The position numbers and the translations under genes are program-made. Source: Romanomermis culicivorax (lineage: Eukaryota > Nematoda > Enoplea > Mermithida > Mermithidae). Taken from it: 64,000 nucleotides of DNA. Below are positions 52,563-63,056 of this stretch, piece by piece; the stretch's first letter is position 1; every line of letters begins with the position of its first letter. The notes under the pieces were generated by a model. That model was not told the origin of the DNA. It did not search any database and saw only the letters and a program-made list of their open reading frames with translations. The stretch covers positions 310,001 to 374,000 of the forward strand of contig CAWUHX010000207.1 of the NCBI GenBank assembly GCA_963922205.1. The letters are read 5' to 3'.

Positions 52563-54037
52563 TGTCACATTAAACGGTATCAGGAGCCATGTCACATTAA
52601 GTAGATTGGTGATCAGTCACATTGATGGGAAAACCCATACTATATTCCACAGGAAATACCGCCATGACACTGCAAGTGACATGCTGTGACCCCCTTGAGT
52701 GGCTCCATTATAGTTCTCCGTTTCGGGAACCTAACCCAGCTGGTACTACCGCAGGTAAACATATGGTGTACCTCAGCCTTGTCCTAGGGTTCAGCTGTAG
52801 AATAATGGACAACGGGGCCGGGTCAGGGGTAGATAGGGTTCAGCTGTAGAATAATGGACAACGGGGCCGGGTCAATCCCTAGTCCTCATTCACTGGGAAT
52901 GAGGGACGGTGCCATTCGCAGAATGACGTATTGTAGGGGACCCAATTGTCAACCTAAATCCCCTTAATGGCCCTGACCTTAAGGGTCTGAGGGCTTTCTC
53001 AACTGAGGGTACTTCAAAGGGAAACTAGCTTAGGGGAGACTCCCACAAATATACCCTCAACAATAATAACCCCTGAGAAGACTTACCAATCCTCTTCTCA
53101 AACTACTTGGGGCTGAGCGACGGGTTCTGGGGTCAAAGCGTGGGGTCCTACAGACAGCGATGAACGGGTACGGGAATCCGAGCGATTCAGCGTGGGGTAA
53201 TGGGGCTGCGGATCAGCAGGCGGCAGTATCAAATGTTTTCTCGGAGAGGGTGACGGGGTTCTTTGATTAACGGCGACGGGGGTGAGTTCCTACGGTCGGG
53301 TTACTGTAGTGGTAATGTATAAGAAGGCTGAAGGCGAGAATATGCAAATTTTATTCGACGAGTGGCAAATGCAGTTGAAATATAAAAATATAATAATATT
53401 GACGAACAGCAAATAGGGAGAGGCAAGGCTAAAAAGACCCAACACCAGTTAGGCCCAATAATGAGTGACAAACTAACGAAACATGCCCTTTTAAAGGGCT
53501 CCATAAACTACAGTATGCCTTGGGCGGAGTTAACACTCCCCCAAGCTAACTTCTGCAGCGGAAATCGTTGCAGAAGATGCCTATGGTCACATAGACATTT
53601 TCCAGTTCACAACGTTAAGCATTGGGGCGAGTTTTCACTCTCCATGCTTAACATAGGAACATCACTAGTGAGAATTTCAAACTAGTTGTTTCACGTTGTG
53701 AAACGTCCCTAGTTTTTACTGATAAGAGGTGCACATTGTGCTCTAATTACAGGGATGAGCTCAGAGAGCCTATCTCTAACCGAAATTCTTGACTAGCGGG
53801 TACATACCGTAGTCTACGTGTGCGATAGAAAATAATAAATTGAAACGGAAATAAAATGTGCGCAAATGAAACAGAAACGAAATGTAAAAAGTACACACAT
53901 AAATTGCATGTGGAAATTATAAAAACGAAACGCAAAATTAATGCAAATTACTGTAACACAAAATGTAACGAAAAACATAACAAAAAAATTGTGATGTGAA
54001 TCACGTGAGGTTCGACAAAATTTGTCGGCACGTGACA
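52563..54037 (-). repeat. 3' LTR of copy C (1475 bp)
   Basis: TGTCACATTA at 52563, GCACGTGACA ending 54037. It is longer than the other LTRs mainly because of a 49-bp tandem duplication at 52786-52883. Confidence 0.75.
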
Positions 54038-54511
54038 CGGCGATCCTTGGAAAAAGAGCGTCCTCGTCCTTGTGCATGGGTTGTGGCATGTCCGTGGAGG
54101 TCAAACATTCAGGTGATGGTGTCAGCAGGGGGTCGATGGTCCAGTGGTTTTTCGGTGCGTTTTGGCTTGCGGAATTATGTCAATGGTGCGTGAAGTTGCT
54201 GACATCAATTGGAGATGCATGGGATTGCTGAGGTAAATTGATCTGTTTGGTGAAGTTGCCAATTGTGGATTGATTTGTGAAATGTGAAACGAGACTAAAA
54301 GAAAAATTTTAGAGGCGAGATATAGGCTATTGCAGGGATGCGCCTGTGATATGAGGCAATACCCTAGTTTAGATGCATTGATGGCTGCTCATTCTCTTCT
54401 TTACACTGCTGTTCCAGCATGGAACAGGAGTGGGTATTTGGTGAGTGGCACGGCGGTCCTTCGAAAAAGGACAACCAATGCCATAAACTGATGAAGAGAA
54501 GAGCCGCTTGA

Positions 54512-55333
54512 TTACCGGTTGGAGACCTCTGCATCAAGATGTAGGTCAATGTGATCTTGTGTAAAATGTCGGTTTGTTGAAGGAATCAACAAAGGTGCGG
54601 TCTCGATGACCTGTGAAGTGGAAGGTATCTCCTCTACTTCAGTAGGCTGATGAGGTGACACATCGTGTCTAAGCTGATTGACGTGCACAGTATCTTCTTG
54701 ATCTGTCTCGAGCCGAATGGTGACTTTGGGATATGCCACATTCGTAACAAAGTAGGGCCCATCATAAATGGGCAGCAATTTAGGCATCAGACCACATTTG
54801 ATTAGCTCTTTCCACTTCTCCGTTTGTCAACGGGTGATAAGCGGTGGAGTGGATTTTCTTAGTTGAACAAATGGCAGTGATTTCAGTCATCAGTTTCGAC
54901 GTGAAATCAGTACCATGATCAGACTGAAGAATCTGCGATGCCCCATGTCTGGAGACAATCTGTGTAACAAACCGTCCTGCTATGGTTTGCACAGTAATGA
55001 CCGGAGTAGCAAAAGCTTCAACCCATTTTGTAAAGTAGTCGATAAAGACTATGATAAAATGGTTTCCACTTTCAATAGTGGTCATTGGTCCCATACAGTC
55101 AACAACGACTCGATAAAGGGTCCCGTAATGGAGATTGGTTTCCGAGTTGCATGGGTCTTGTGTCTCGGGGGTTTATTCCATTGGCAAAGATCACACCGCT
55201 GACAAAAGGACTTGACGTCCGCACTGAGGAAAGGCCAGTGGTACCTGCGGGCTATAAGCCTTGCGGTACGTTTTGCACCAAAGTGTTCAGCAAGAATGTC
55301 ATCATGGTGTGCCTCAATAATAGTAGTAACCAT
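54512..55333 (-). pseudogene. integrase of copy C, internally deleted
   Basis: The HHCC domain (H-H-D-D-I-L-A-E-H-F, C-Q-R-C-D-L-C-Q) is followed, after a frame break near 55090, by a core with all three catalytic residues: F-I-D-Y-F-T-K-W, S-D-H-G-T-D-F and G-E-V-E-R-A-N. Right after A-N-Q-M the sequence jumps to the segment near P-K-L-L-P-I-Y-D, losing roughly 370 bp relative to copy B and shifting the frame. Confidence 0.75.
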
Positions 55334-55765
55334 TGATCGAGGGATGAAAATCTTGTTGGACTCACCTGTCCACTACTGAAGGATACTATCCAACAGGTGG
55401 TAGCCATTAACATCATTCTGATCATGGTAGGGTTTTAGTGACCTAAGAATTGAGGCTAATTCCGGATCCTCAAATTGAGCTGCGAGAAGGTCATGGTGCT
55501 GCGCATCCTGTGATATCTCTGCATAAGACTCAGACCCCGCCAGGAGCTGCGCACCATTGGTGGTCCTTTGGGATGATCTCACCAGGCACTGCGCACCATC
55601 GGAGATCCTCCGAGATGTTCCCGCCAGGCCCTGAGCACCATCGGAGATCATCATAATCTCTCCCTCGGGTCTGTATAGGGGAGTATCGTCGATACTCTCC
55701 CCGGCATGGGAATCCGGATCAGGAAGGGGTGATAATGCGTCAGCATTACCATTAGACCCACCTTA

Positions 55766-56131
55766 TCACAGTGGAATGGTCAGTTTGAATTCAGCTAGCG
55801 CGAGGCCCCACCGAGCTATCCGGGCCAAAGGGTTGGGTTTCTCCAACACAGCCTTAACAGCAGTGTGATTGGTCTCAACGACCACCTCATGTTGAAAGAG
55901 GTAAGGCCCAAAGTGCTTAACAAAATGGACAACAGCGAGAGTCTCTAACTCCGTAATAGTGTAGTTCTTCTCAGCTGCCGTTAACCCTCTACTGGCATAG
56001 GCAACAGGATATTTGTATCCATTATCGTCTAACTGGCTCAGAACTGCTCCTATCCCCGAAATACTTGCATCAGTTTGAAGTATGAAGGATTTCGTAAAGT
56101 CTGGATGGCCCAGAACAGGAGAGTTCATCAA
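55766..56131 (-). CDS. RNase H domain of copy C
   Basis: Gypsy-type RNase H segment, 121 codons open: F-I-L-Q-T-D-A-S-I-S-G-I-G-A-V-L, I-T-E-L-E-T-L-A-V-V and V-V-E-T-N-H-T-A-V. In the last motif Asn stands where Asp is usual (T-D-H). It removes the RNA strand during reverse transcription as part of the polyprotein. The linker to integrase (55654-55373) carries I-S-D-G-A-Q-like repeats. Confidence 0.65.
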   Translation of the reverse strand: MMNSPVLGHPDFTKSFILQTDASISGIGAVLSQLDDNGYKYPVAYASRGLTAAEKNYTITELETLAVVHFVKHFGPYLFQHEVVVETNHTAVKAVLEKPNPLARIARWGLALAEFKLTIPL

Positions 56132-57125
56132 CAGCCTTCCGAGTTCGTCGAACGCTGCTTGCTGAGGTTTTGACCACAGGAAGGTGGAAGGTAACGTCCT
56201 TCCCTAAGAGCTTGGTCAGCGGCTCGCTGAGCCAGGCGCAACCAGGGATGAAACGCCTATAATAAGACACAAGGCCAAGAAAAGACTTGATATCTTTAGC
56301 ATTCTGTGGAATGGGTAGACCCTGGAGGGCAGCCAATTTGACTTTATCTGGCTCTAGACTGTTCTGTGAGATACGGTAACCTAGATATTCTACCTCAGAG
56401 TGTGAAAACTTGCACTTGCTCAGTCTGTGCTTCATCCCACCCTGACGGAGATGCGTAAACACATCTGTCAGGCACTCAAGCATCTGGGTGTGAGAGTCCC
56501 CAAACACCAAGATGTCATCAAGATAGGTCAATGCTGTGCGCCACTGCAATCCTGTGAGAAGCAGATCCATGAGGCATTGAAACATCCCACTTGCATTACA
56601 AAGACCAAAAGGCAGATAGTTGAACTTGTAAAGTCCAATACGCATGTTAAAGGCCATTTTCTCCTTGTCTGCCTCGGCAATAGGTATGGACCAGTAGGGG
56701 TTAGCCTGATCAAGGGCAGTAAAGTATTTCATACCCTTGAGTGTGTTGAGGATATCATCAATCCGTGGGAGAGGATAGACATCCTTTTTCCTGACCTCGT
56801 TAAGACCACGAAAGTCCACACAAATCGGGTGTGACCCATTTTTCTTGCGAACCAGAATGGTGTTAGTAGCCCAGGGAGAAGTGCTAGGCCGAATAATACC
56901 TTTTTCCTGGAGCGCTTTGACTTCTTGTATGATGAGATCCTTTTCCTTGGGCGCGGTGCGGTAAGGGAAATGGTGGACTGGGCGAGCGTCACCCGTGCTG
57001 ATCTCGTGGTGCACGAGGTCAGTGGAACCCATGTCCTTTTCATGAATAGCATAGAGGTCAGTCAATGCGACCAGTAGATCGAGCAACGCGGTTTTATCTT
57101 GTAAGGAGATATCAGAAGATATCAC
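56070..57125 (-). CDS. reverse transcriptase of copy C
   Basis: A 351-codon open frame with complete Ty3/gypsy RT motifs: H-F-P-Y-R-T-A-P, I-I-R-P-S-T-S-P-W, L-V-R-K-K-N-G, C-V-D-F-R-G-L-N, F-T-A-L-D-Q-A-N, L-P-F-G-L-C-N-A, catalytic Y-L-D-D-I-L-V-F-G and F-L-G-L-V-S-Y-Y-R-R-F-I. The frame then shifts near 56180 into the RNase H frame. It is the best RT in the window. Confidence 0.85.
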   Translation of the reverse strand: MISSDISLQDKTALLDLLVALTDLYAIHEKDMGSTDLVHHEISTGDARPVHHFPYRTAPKEKDLIIQEVKALQEKGIIRPSTSPWATNTILVRKKNGSHPICVDFRGLNEVRKKDVYPLPRIDDILNTLKGMKYFTALDQANPYWSIPIAEADKEKMAFNMRIGLYKFNYLPFGLCNASGMFQCLMDLLLTGLQWRTALTYLDDILVFGDSHTQMLECLTDVFTHLRQGGMKHRLSKCKFSHSEVEYLGYRISQNSLEPDKVKLAALQGLPIPQNAKDIKSFLGLVSYYRRFIPGCAWLSEPLTKLLGKDVTFHLPVVKTSASSVRRTRKAVDELSCSGPSRLYEILHTSN

Positions 57126-57145
57126 ACATTCGCTTCAACCCACTT

Positions 57146-57949
57146 TCAGTCAAGAATTATATCAGACTTGACCGCCGATCCCTGTGAGGAATTAGTGTGC
57201 ATCTGCACATGACCAATGGTCGTGTGCGGGTAGAGAACGATGGGGTGTGTACTGGGGTTAACTACCTGTAGGGGTATGCGACCGTTTGTCGCACTACTCA
57301 CAGTACCAGCAAAATATATGCTGCGTTTTTGTCTCAAAAGGGGCTTAGGAAAGAAAGCTACTTTGGGCGCAGTTGCGTATAATGAAGGTACAGGTGTAGT
57401 AAATTGGGTCAGCAAGCGAGGCTCAAGGACAATCAAGTCCTGGGAGGGTAGTGCCTCTGGAGCAGAAGGAGGATTGTGAATGAGGCCCTCACATGGAACC
57501 CGAACTTCCTTGAACTGAAGAAAGGATTTCTCCCAGTTCAAGCTGAGGCAATTGAACCATCCGAGGAAGTTCGTCCCCAAGACTAGTTCAGCCGAACAGT
57601 TCTCTTGAACTTGGACTTGAATCCGTTTAGAGACATTAGCCAGTGTCACCGTGACATAGGCAGCGCCTAGCAGTAGAATCGGAGACCCATTGGCTGCTAT
57701 GGGGCGAGCCCTAGTCTCTGTGAGTATCAAGTCGGACAACTGAACCACCAACTTGTGATCCAGGAGTGAGAAAACTGCTCCTGTATCAATTAGAGCTTTG
57801 GCTTCCACCAGAACTTCAGAACTCTGCAGAACTCTGATATGAGGGGTCCTCATTTCAGTGGGGTAGGAGGCTGACATTACATGACCTGGGTCAGGTACGG
57901 AGTCATCAAAACTTGACTCTGGCACATCAGTGCACCTTGGTATCGGCAA
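57146..57949 (-). CDS. second retropepsin-like protease domain (copy C)
   Basis: A 267-codon frame with A-L-I-D-T-G-A-V-F-S-L-L at about residues 52-63 and, about 75 residues later, L-V-L-G-T-N-F-L. This is the normal pol-proximal position of a gypsy protease, directly before RT. The downstream G-x-D of retropepsins reads G-T-N here. The first retropepsin domain lies behind env, so the element carries two. Start uncertain; probably part of a longer polyprotein. Confidence 0.65.
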   Translation of the reverse strand: MPIPRCTDVPESSFDDSVPDPGHVMSASYPTEMRTPHIRVLQSSEVLVEAKALIDTGAVFSLLDHKLVVQLSDLILTETRARPIAANGSPILLLGAAYVTVTLANVSKRIQVQVQENCSAELVLGTNFLGWFNCLSLNWEKSFLQFKEVRVPCEGLIHNPPSAPEALPSQDLIVLEPRLLTQFTTPVPSLYATAPKVAFFPKPLLRQKRSIYFAGTVSSATNGRIPLQVVNPSTHPIVLYPHTTIGHVQMHTNSSQGSAVKSDIILD

Positions 57950-58045
57950 ACCAGTGCGTCAGAGTAATCCTACCAGAGCATAACCAACCGATGTTTCCGG
58001 ATTGGTCTGAGGAGTGGGATGAACCTGAACAGTAAGGACATGATC

Positions 58046-60736
58046 CTATCTCTCTCCTGAACTCTGAGTAGCTCCTAGCAATTCGACCTCAGCATCAGAG
58101 AGTTGTGGCACCTCTAGTACAAGGGATGCAGGTGCATCAGAATCACTTGGCTCGCGAAAATGGCCTTTCTCTAGTGTAACCGGAGAATTTCCAGGCAGGG
58201 GTCGAGGACAGTTTGACCCTGACCTGGCCATAAAATGACTACTAGCCCGTCTAGAAGAGTTCCGACTACCTCTGGTTGACCCACGTGATGAGGCAACTGA
58301 GGAAGCTCGCGAGAGTGGCTGAGAAATGAATGAAGTCCTTGATCTTGATCGAGACTCGGACCTTTGAGAGGCCCTTGATAATGAACGTGTGTTCTCCCAC
58401 CAGGGTTCAACCTGATCAATTTCAGCCGCTGTCAGAAGAAGTGGCAGTTCTACTGCATTCAACCGACAGACATGTTGTTGGTAATGAAGTTTGGTAATAT
58501 TCTGGAATTGTTCTAGAAAGTCCAATCTGAGAATCAGATCGACCGGTGCCCAGAAAGGAGACGTAGTCTTACACACATGGAGATGTATATCCACTCTTGT
58601 GTGTAGCTGATGGGTTCCAGGCAATATGATCTCATACGGTCCTGAAAGGAGAGTATGGACGGCTTTCCCATTGATACTCATTAATGGGTTAAAGTCGTGA
58701 TGTTGCTGGAAAGCCATTGCCACCTTCGGACTCTCCTAAATCAGCGCTTTGTGAAGGCGTTGACTAATGATGGTCCGTAGACAACCAGTGTCAAGGAAAG
58801 CAGGAGTCTCGTTGTGGTCAACTAATATGACAAAGCACAGAGTGATCCTGTCTAAATGAGTTGGCACATCCTTCTGTATGTAATGAAAACCTACATAACG
58901 CTGAACTTTCCAGAGGAGGTTCAATGGAGAGTATTGGCTAACAAACCGAACCTGTCTTTTCCGCAAGTGGTAACTGAGGTAATAGGAGATCCCAACGTAG
59001 ATGAGAAATCCTGTACCCGCCAGCACTGCCAGAGCGATGAGTGTGTTAAAGATCAACTGCACTGATCTACTCAAAAGAGACTGTAAGCCCTGTATGAGGT
59101 TGTGCTGCTGACCACTAATCACATGGTCTGCTGCCAGACCAACACCTTCCAGTGAGGCTTTGATGTCAGTATCTACCCCCGCAACCACCTGATACAGAGT
59201 ATCTGGTTGTAGGGATAGACCAGTGGTATAATTTACCAACCAGTTTAAGACTGCTTCAATTTGTTCAGTCTTATAAATGTACTGTTTAAAGAAAGCAAAA
59301 CTTGAAGAGGTCATCGCCAACTTATCGTGAAAGAGTGCAGGAGCGTCAAAGTGGGTGAGGTTGAAGCACTGTTTCCAGAACAGTTCAAGCGGAATGTGGC
59401 TCACATAGACCGTGCCAGACTCAGTAAACCAGCCCGAGCAATTTCAGAAAATCCCCATGAAGTGGTGGTCACACAGCCTATTTGGACTGAATTTAGTGAG
59501 ATCTGGGCCACCGGGGGTGGCGAAATAAATGGTACCTCTAACCTGTAAGGGTAGATACTTGTAACAGGTGTCCCCCACCCGGTACGAATGGTAGACTTAA
59601 GTGGCTTTGACCTTTTGACACAGCCATATTGTCAGTGCTTCAGTTGTAAATTCTGCCATCAGATCATTCCTTTGCAGGAATGCCCAGGCTCCTAGTGTAG
59701 GGTCAAAACGAAGCAATTGCCAAGTCAGATCAAGGTAGCCTTGAGCTTGAGAACACAACTCAAGCCACATGAATCAAAAATTGTTAATTTCGGACTCTTT
59801 GCTCTGCTGAGCCAGGTAGTTCAGTTTGACATTGACAGGGTCAGGAGGGGAGTCCTTCGCCAATCCGAACAACCTTTGGGTCAAATTAAATCTTCCATGG
59901 ATGCGTAGAAGAAGACCCTGATCCTTTCCCACTGTGTTCAACCGGAGGTCAGGACGCAAACGAAAGATGCGAGAGTTTCCGGGGATCTTCAGGGCAACTT
60001 GCAAATCATCGATGATGGTATGGTTCCCTGACACAGATGCTGTGTAATTACCCTGAGGACGATAATGACACTGTGCTGTAAAGTTTTTGGCAGGCCAAAC
60101 AATTACCCCCTCTAGAGTAGTGCATTGACCTGCAGTGGGACTGCATCCACCTACATCTCCTAAGGTACTTAGAGCTGTAGTGCCATCCCATGAAGCGACC
60201 TGTCCCTCCTCGATGAAGAGGTTAGTCACTGTCTTGCAGACGTCACTGCAGCACCATGAGTACATCACTTCCAGCGTTTGATTAGTGCTATAAAAGCCAG
60301 GACGTAGTTCCACGAGCTTTTGCAAACCAAACACTTTTGTGCAATGCGCTAGTGTACACGCTGCAGGCGTGAGATGCTGAGTGGTTATGATGTCTGCAGT
60401 AATGCCTCTAGATCCGAAAAAACCAGTATTTGTGCATACCTTACGGTTTCGCAACATACACTTCCATGCTATAGTAGTGATTGGATCGGAAATAGGTACA
60501 TAAACTGTAACATTCATGCGTCGTGGACTCCACAAAGATTTTGGTGGCTTGCATTCAACTTTTTGAAATAACTCAAGTGGATGACTGCTTCTTGAAAAAC
60601 CACAAAATTGGTACTGAGTAGCATGTGTTGCAGAGCTCATTCCTAAGAACAGTAGTGTCACGAAGGCCCAATTTATTATGTACAAACTATTTACAAATGG
60701 TGCTCGTAAATATACACCAAAATGTACAGTTTTCAC
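58046..60736 (-). pseudogene. env-like glycoprotein plus retropepsin 1 (copy C)
   Basis: A signal-like start (F-V-T-L-L-F-L-G-M-S-S-A-T-H-A) leads to T-Q-Y-Q-F-C-G-F-S-R-S. The ectodomain matches copy A, and a stop TGA lies near 59773 where copy A has Arg. The membrane span is I-F-N-T-L-I-A-L-A-V-L-A-G-T-G-F-L near 59.05 kb, then F-L-D-T-G-C-L-R-T-I-I-S near 58.79 kb and L-I-L-R-L-D-F-L near 58.53 kb. The domain order is the same as copy A, which shows the env-protease linkage is not a local accident. Several breaks make it nonfunctional. Confidence 0.7.
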
Positions 60737-60749
60737 CTGTCAGGTGGTT

Positions 60750-63056
60750 TCATTCTTCGTCCTCATCGTTGTCCGATGATACCGGGTCCTCTCCCGGGAA
60801 GTTGATGACCAAGCCTTCGCACGGGTGGACTTCGCGAAGAACGCCAATCTTGGGGGACCATGGGACAGTTGCTGTCGGGAATGGCGACGCCTCGATGATG
60901 CTGATGTCATTGTTGACGGCGTGCAACGTCTCTACAAAGGTGTTGGTGACAGATTGCTGTTGAGCAATTGCTGCCAGTGTTTGGGCTCCCGTCGTCATTG
61001 TTGTCAGTGACGTGGCAACAACTGCTGTGGGCCGCATGTTGCGACTGGCTTCCTCCACAGCACAGTGGACGGCGTCCACTGCCGGCGATGACAGTTCATG
61101 GTTTAACAGGATCTTGTCCACCGGGGTGGCGCGAATAGTTCCATCGGCGATAAACTCGAGTGCTCGTCGAGCGACATTGGAACAGCTCATTGAGTAGCAC
61201 CCATGGGAGACCTTGAACAGCTCATTGAGTAGCACCCATGGGAGGTGCAGATACTTCTTGGCCAAATTCGTTGACCAAACTGCCTGCATTGCGTCGGTGA
61301 CGGATAAGGAATCTGTAAACAAGAGATCATTAAAGCCGGTGACTTATAAGGATATCTGATTTCCAGACCTGAAATGTCAGAAGAAGAAGGTAGTTTACCT
61401 AACAGATTCATGGATTCCAACTGACCAACGACCTCCAACGCGGAGTCTGTAGGAATTCCAGGCTGCAGTCCTTGGGCAATAAAACGTGCAGGAGGCGCCG
61501 GTGTACCTTCCATCGGTCGATACGACGCCATTACGCTGATGTCTCTAGTTGTTTTCGGTGTTGTTGACGGGTTAACGTTGACCAGCATCACGTATTTCGG
61601 CGGCAGCGGCGGCAAAGCGGACAAAGGAGTCGCTGAGACCACTGCGGCAGCTGAAAACCCAATACTCATTATACAGACAGGATAACACAGTTGTGAGTGA
61701 TCCGCGAGATGTTCAGCCAGAACTTCATCATCCAGATCAAACAGATCTGGGTGAAGAAGACTGTCAGTAGCCCCTATGGCATTATTTTGCTGTGGGGGTG
61801 ACAGATATTGGTTCCCTGTCTTGTGAGGAGTTGGATTAGCATAAGACCAAAAATTTCCACTTGCCTCCTGAGGAGAGTAACCAAAATTACCAAAGTTAGT
61901 CTCACCAGGCGATGTCGAATTTCCATTTGGGCAGGCCGTGGCCCTGTTCACTCATAATTTTCGGCAATGTGGGCAGGGTCTGTCGCATCGGTCAGTCAGG
62001 TGCGCCCTCGTTCGACGAAAATAGCAATGGCTGGCGCTGGTGGCGGTGGCAGTGCTAGGGCCGGTGCTATCAGAATGTTGGGCCAGGCAATTAGCGTCAT
62101 TGTGGGTGCAACGTCCATGGTAGGAGCACATCTGTAAATGTGTCCCTGACGGGCGATCACCAGCATTTTGGACGCGGGTCGACGGCATCCTTGATGGCAT
62201 CGAATTTCTCAGAGGCGGCGCCGATTGCTGAGCTGTAAGTCGGGCAATGTGAGCCGTAAGCCAGGCCATCTCCGATTGTAAATGTAGAGTCTCGCCGGAC
62301 AGCATTGCCAACGGACGTTGAGCGGTGCCCCTTTGGTTCGACATTGTCCTGATGTTATCAGCGGTCCTTTGTTCTGAAGAGAAAACAGCATTAGATGGGG
62401 CAGTATACCTAATCTCATCCCGAAAAATTTGGGATTCTGCATAACAGGCTGCTTTGAGAGTCTCTTCAAGAGTTGTATACTCCCTGAACTTAATACTATC
62501 TAGAAGAACTGGTTTCAACCCTCTCAGAAAGTCAGGTTTTATATTTGAATCCCTTACATCAGTCACGAGATCCGGATAAGCCACCCTGGACAGTCTCTTA
62601 AGGTGCTCAAGGTAGACTATCGCGGACTCAGTCAGCTTCTGTAGGTGATCTTGGATTAACTGCTGATGCAGATCTGAGTCACGCCCTACTGGAAAGTTTC
62701 TCCTTAGAAAAGCCTTGAACTCTTCGTAGGGGGTAGGCTGCGGAGTACCACTGCTAAAGTCCCCATAGGATGCGAGAGCAGGACCTGTTAGGCAAGACTC
62801 TAGAAACGTGATTTTATATGCATGATCCACTTCTGTTACCCCTTGAAGTGTAAAGAAGGGGGTCAAGTGAGATATAAAATCGGTTATGGACTCACCAAAA
62901 GCACCTGAAAAGGCAGGAGGGGCCATGAAGCTGGACACGGGAGGTTGCCTTCTGCCAGTCATAGCTTCCAGCTTTTGGTTGAGCGGTCCAATGGCATTCT
63001 CAAATGCAGCTGACCTTATTCTCAATCTGTGAAAGTAGATCAACTTCTGACTTCAT
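60750..63056 (-). pseudogene. gag and X of copy C
   Basis: Gag ATG at 63056, a 2-nt deletion near 63010, then an open gag domain. The CCHC region is interrupted by TGA near 61950, where copy A has CGA. The conserved 88-nt intron (61400-61313) joins gag (M-N-L-L then G/D) to X (D-S-L-S-V-T-D-A-M-Q-A-V-W) in phase. X ends acidic (S-S-D-N-D-E-D-E-E) at 60750. A local duplication of about 39 bp (AGCTCATTGAGTAGCACCC twice, 61183 and 61222) disturbs X. Confidence 0.7.
61313..61400 (-). other. gag-X intron, copy C
   Basis: 88 nt, donor GTAAAC, acceptor TTGTTTACAG on the minus strand, in the same phase as copy A. Confidence 0.6.
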
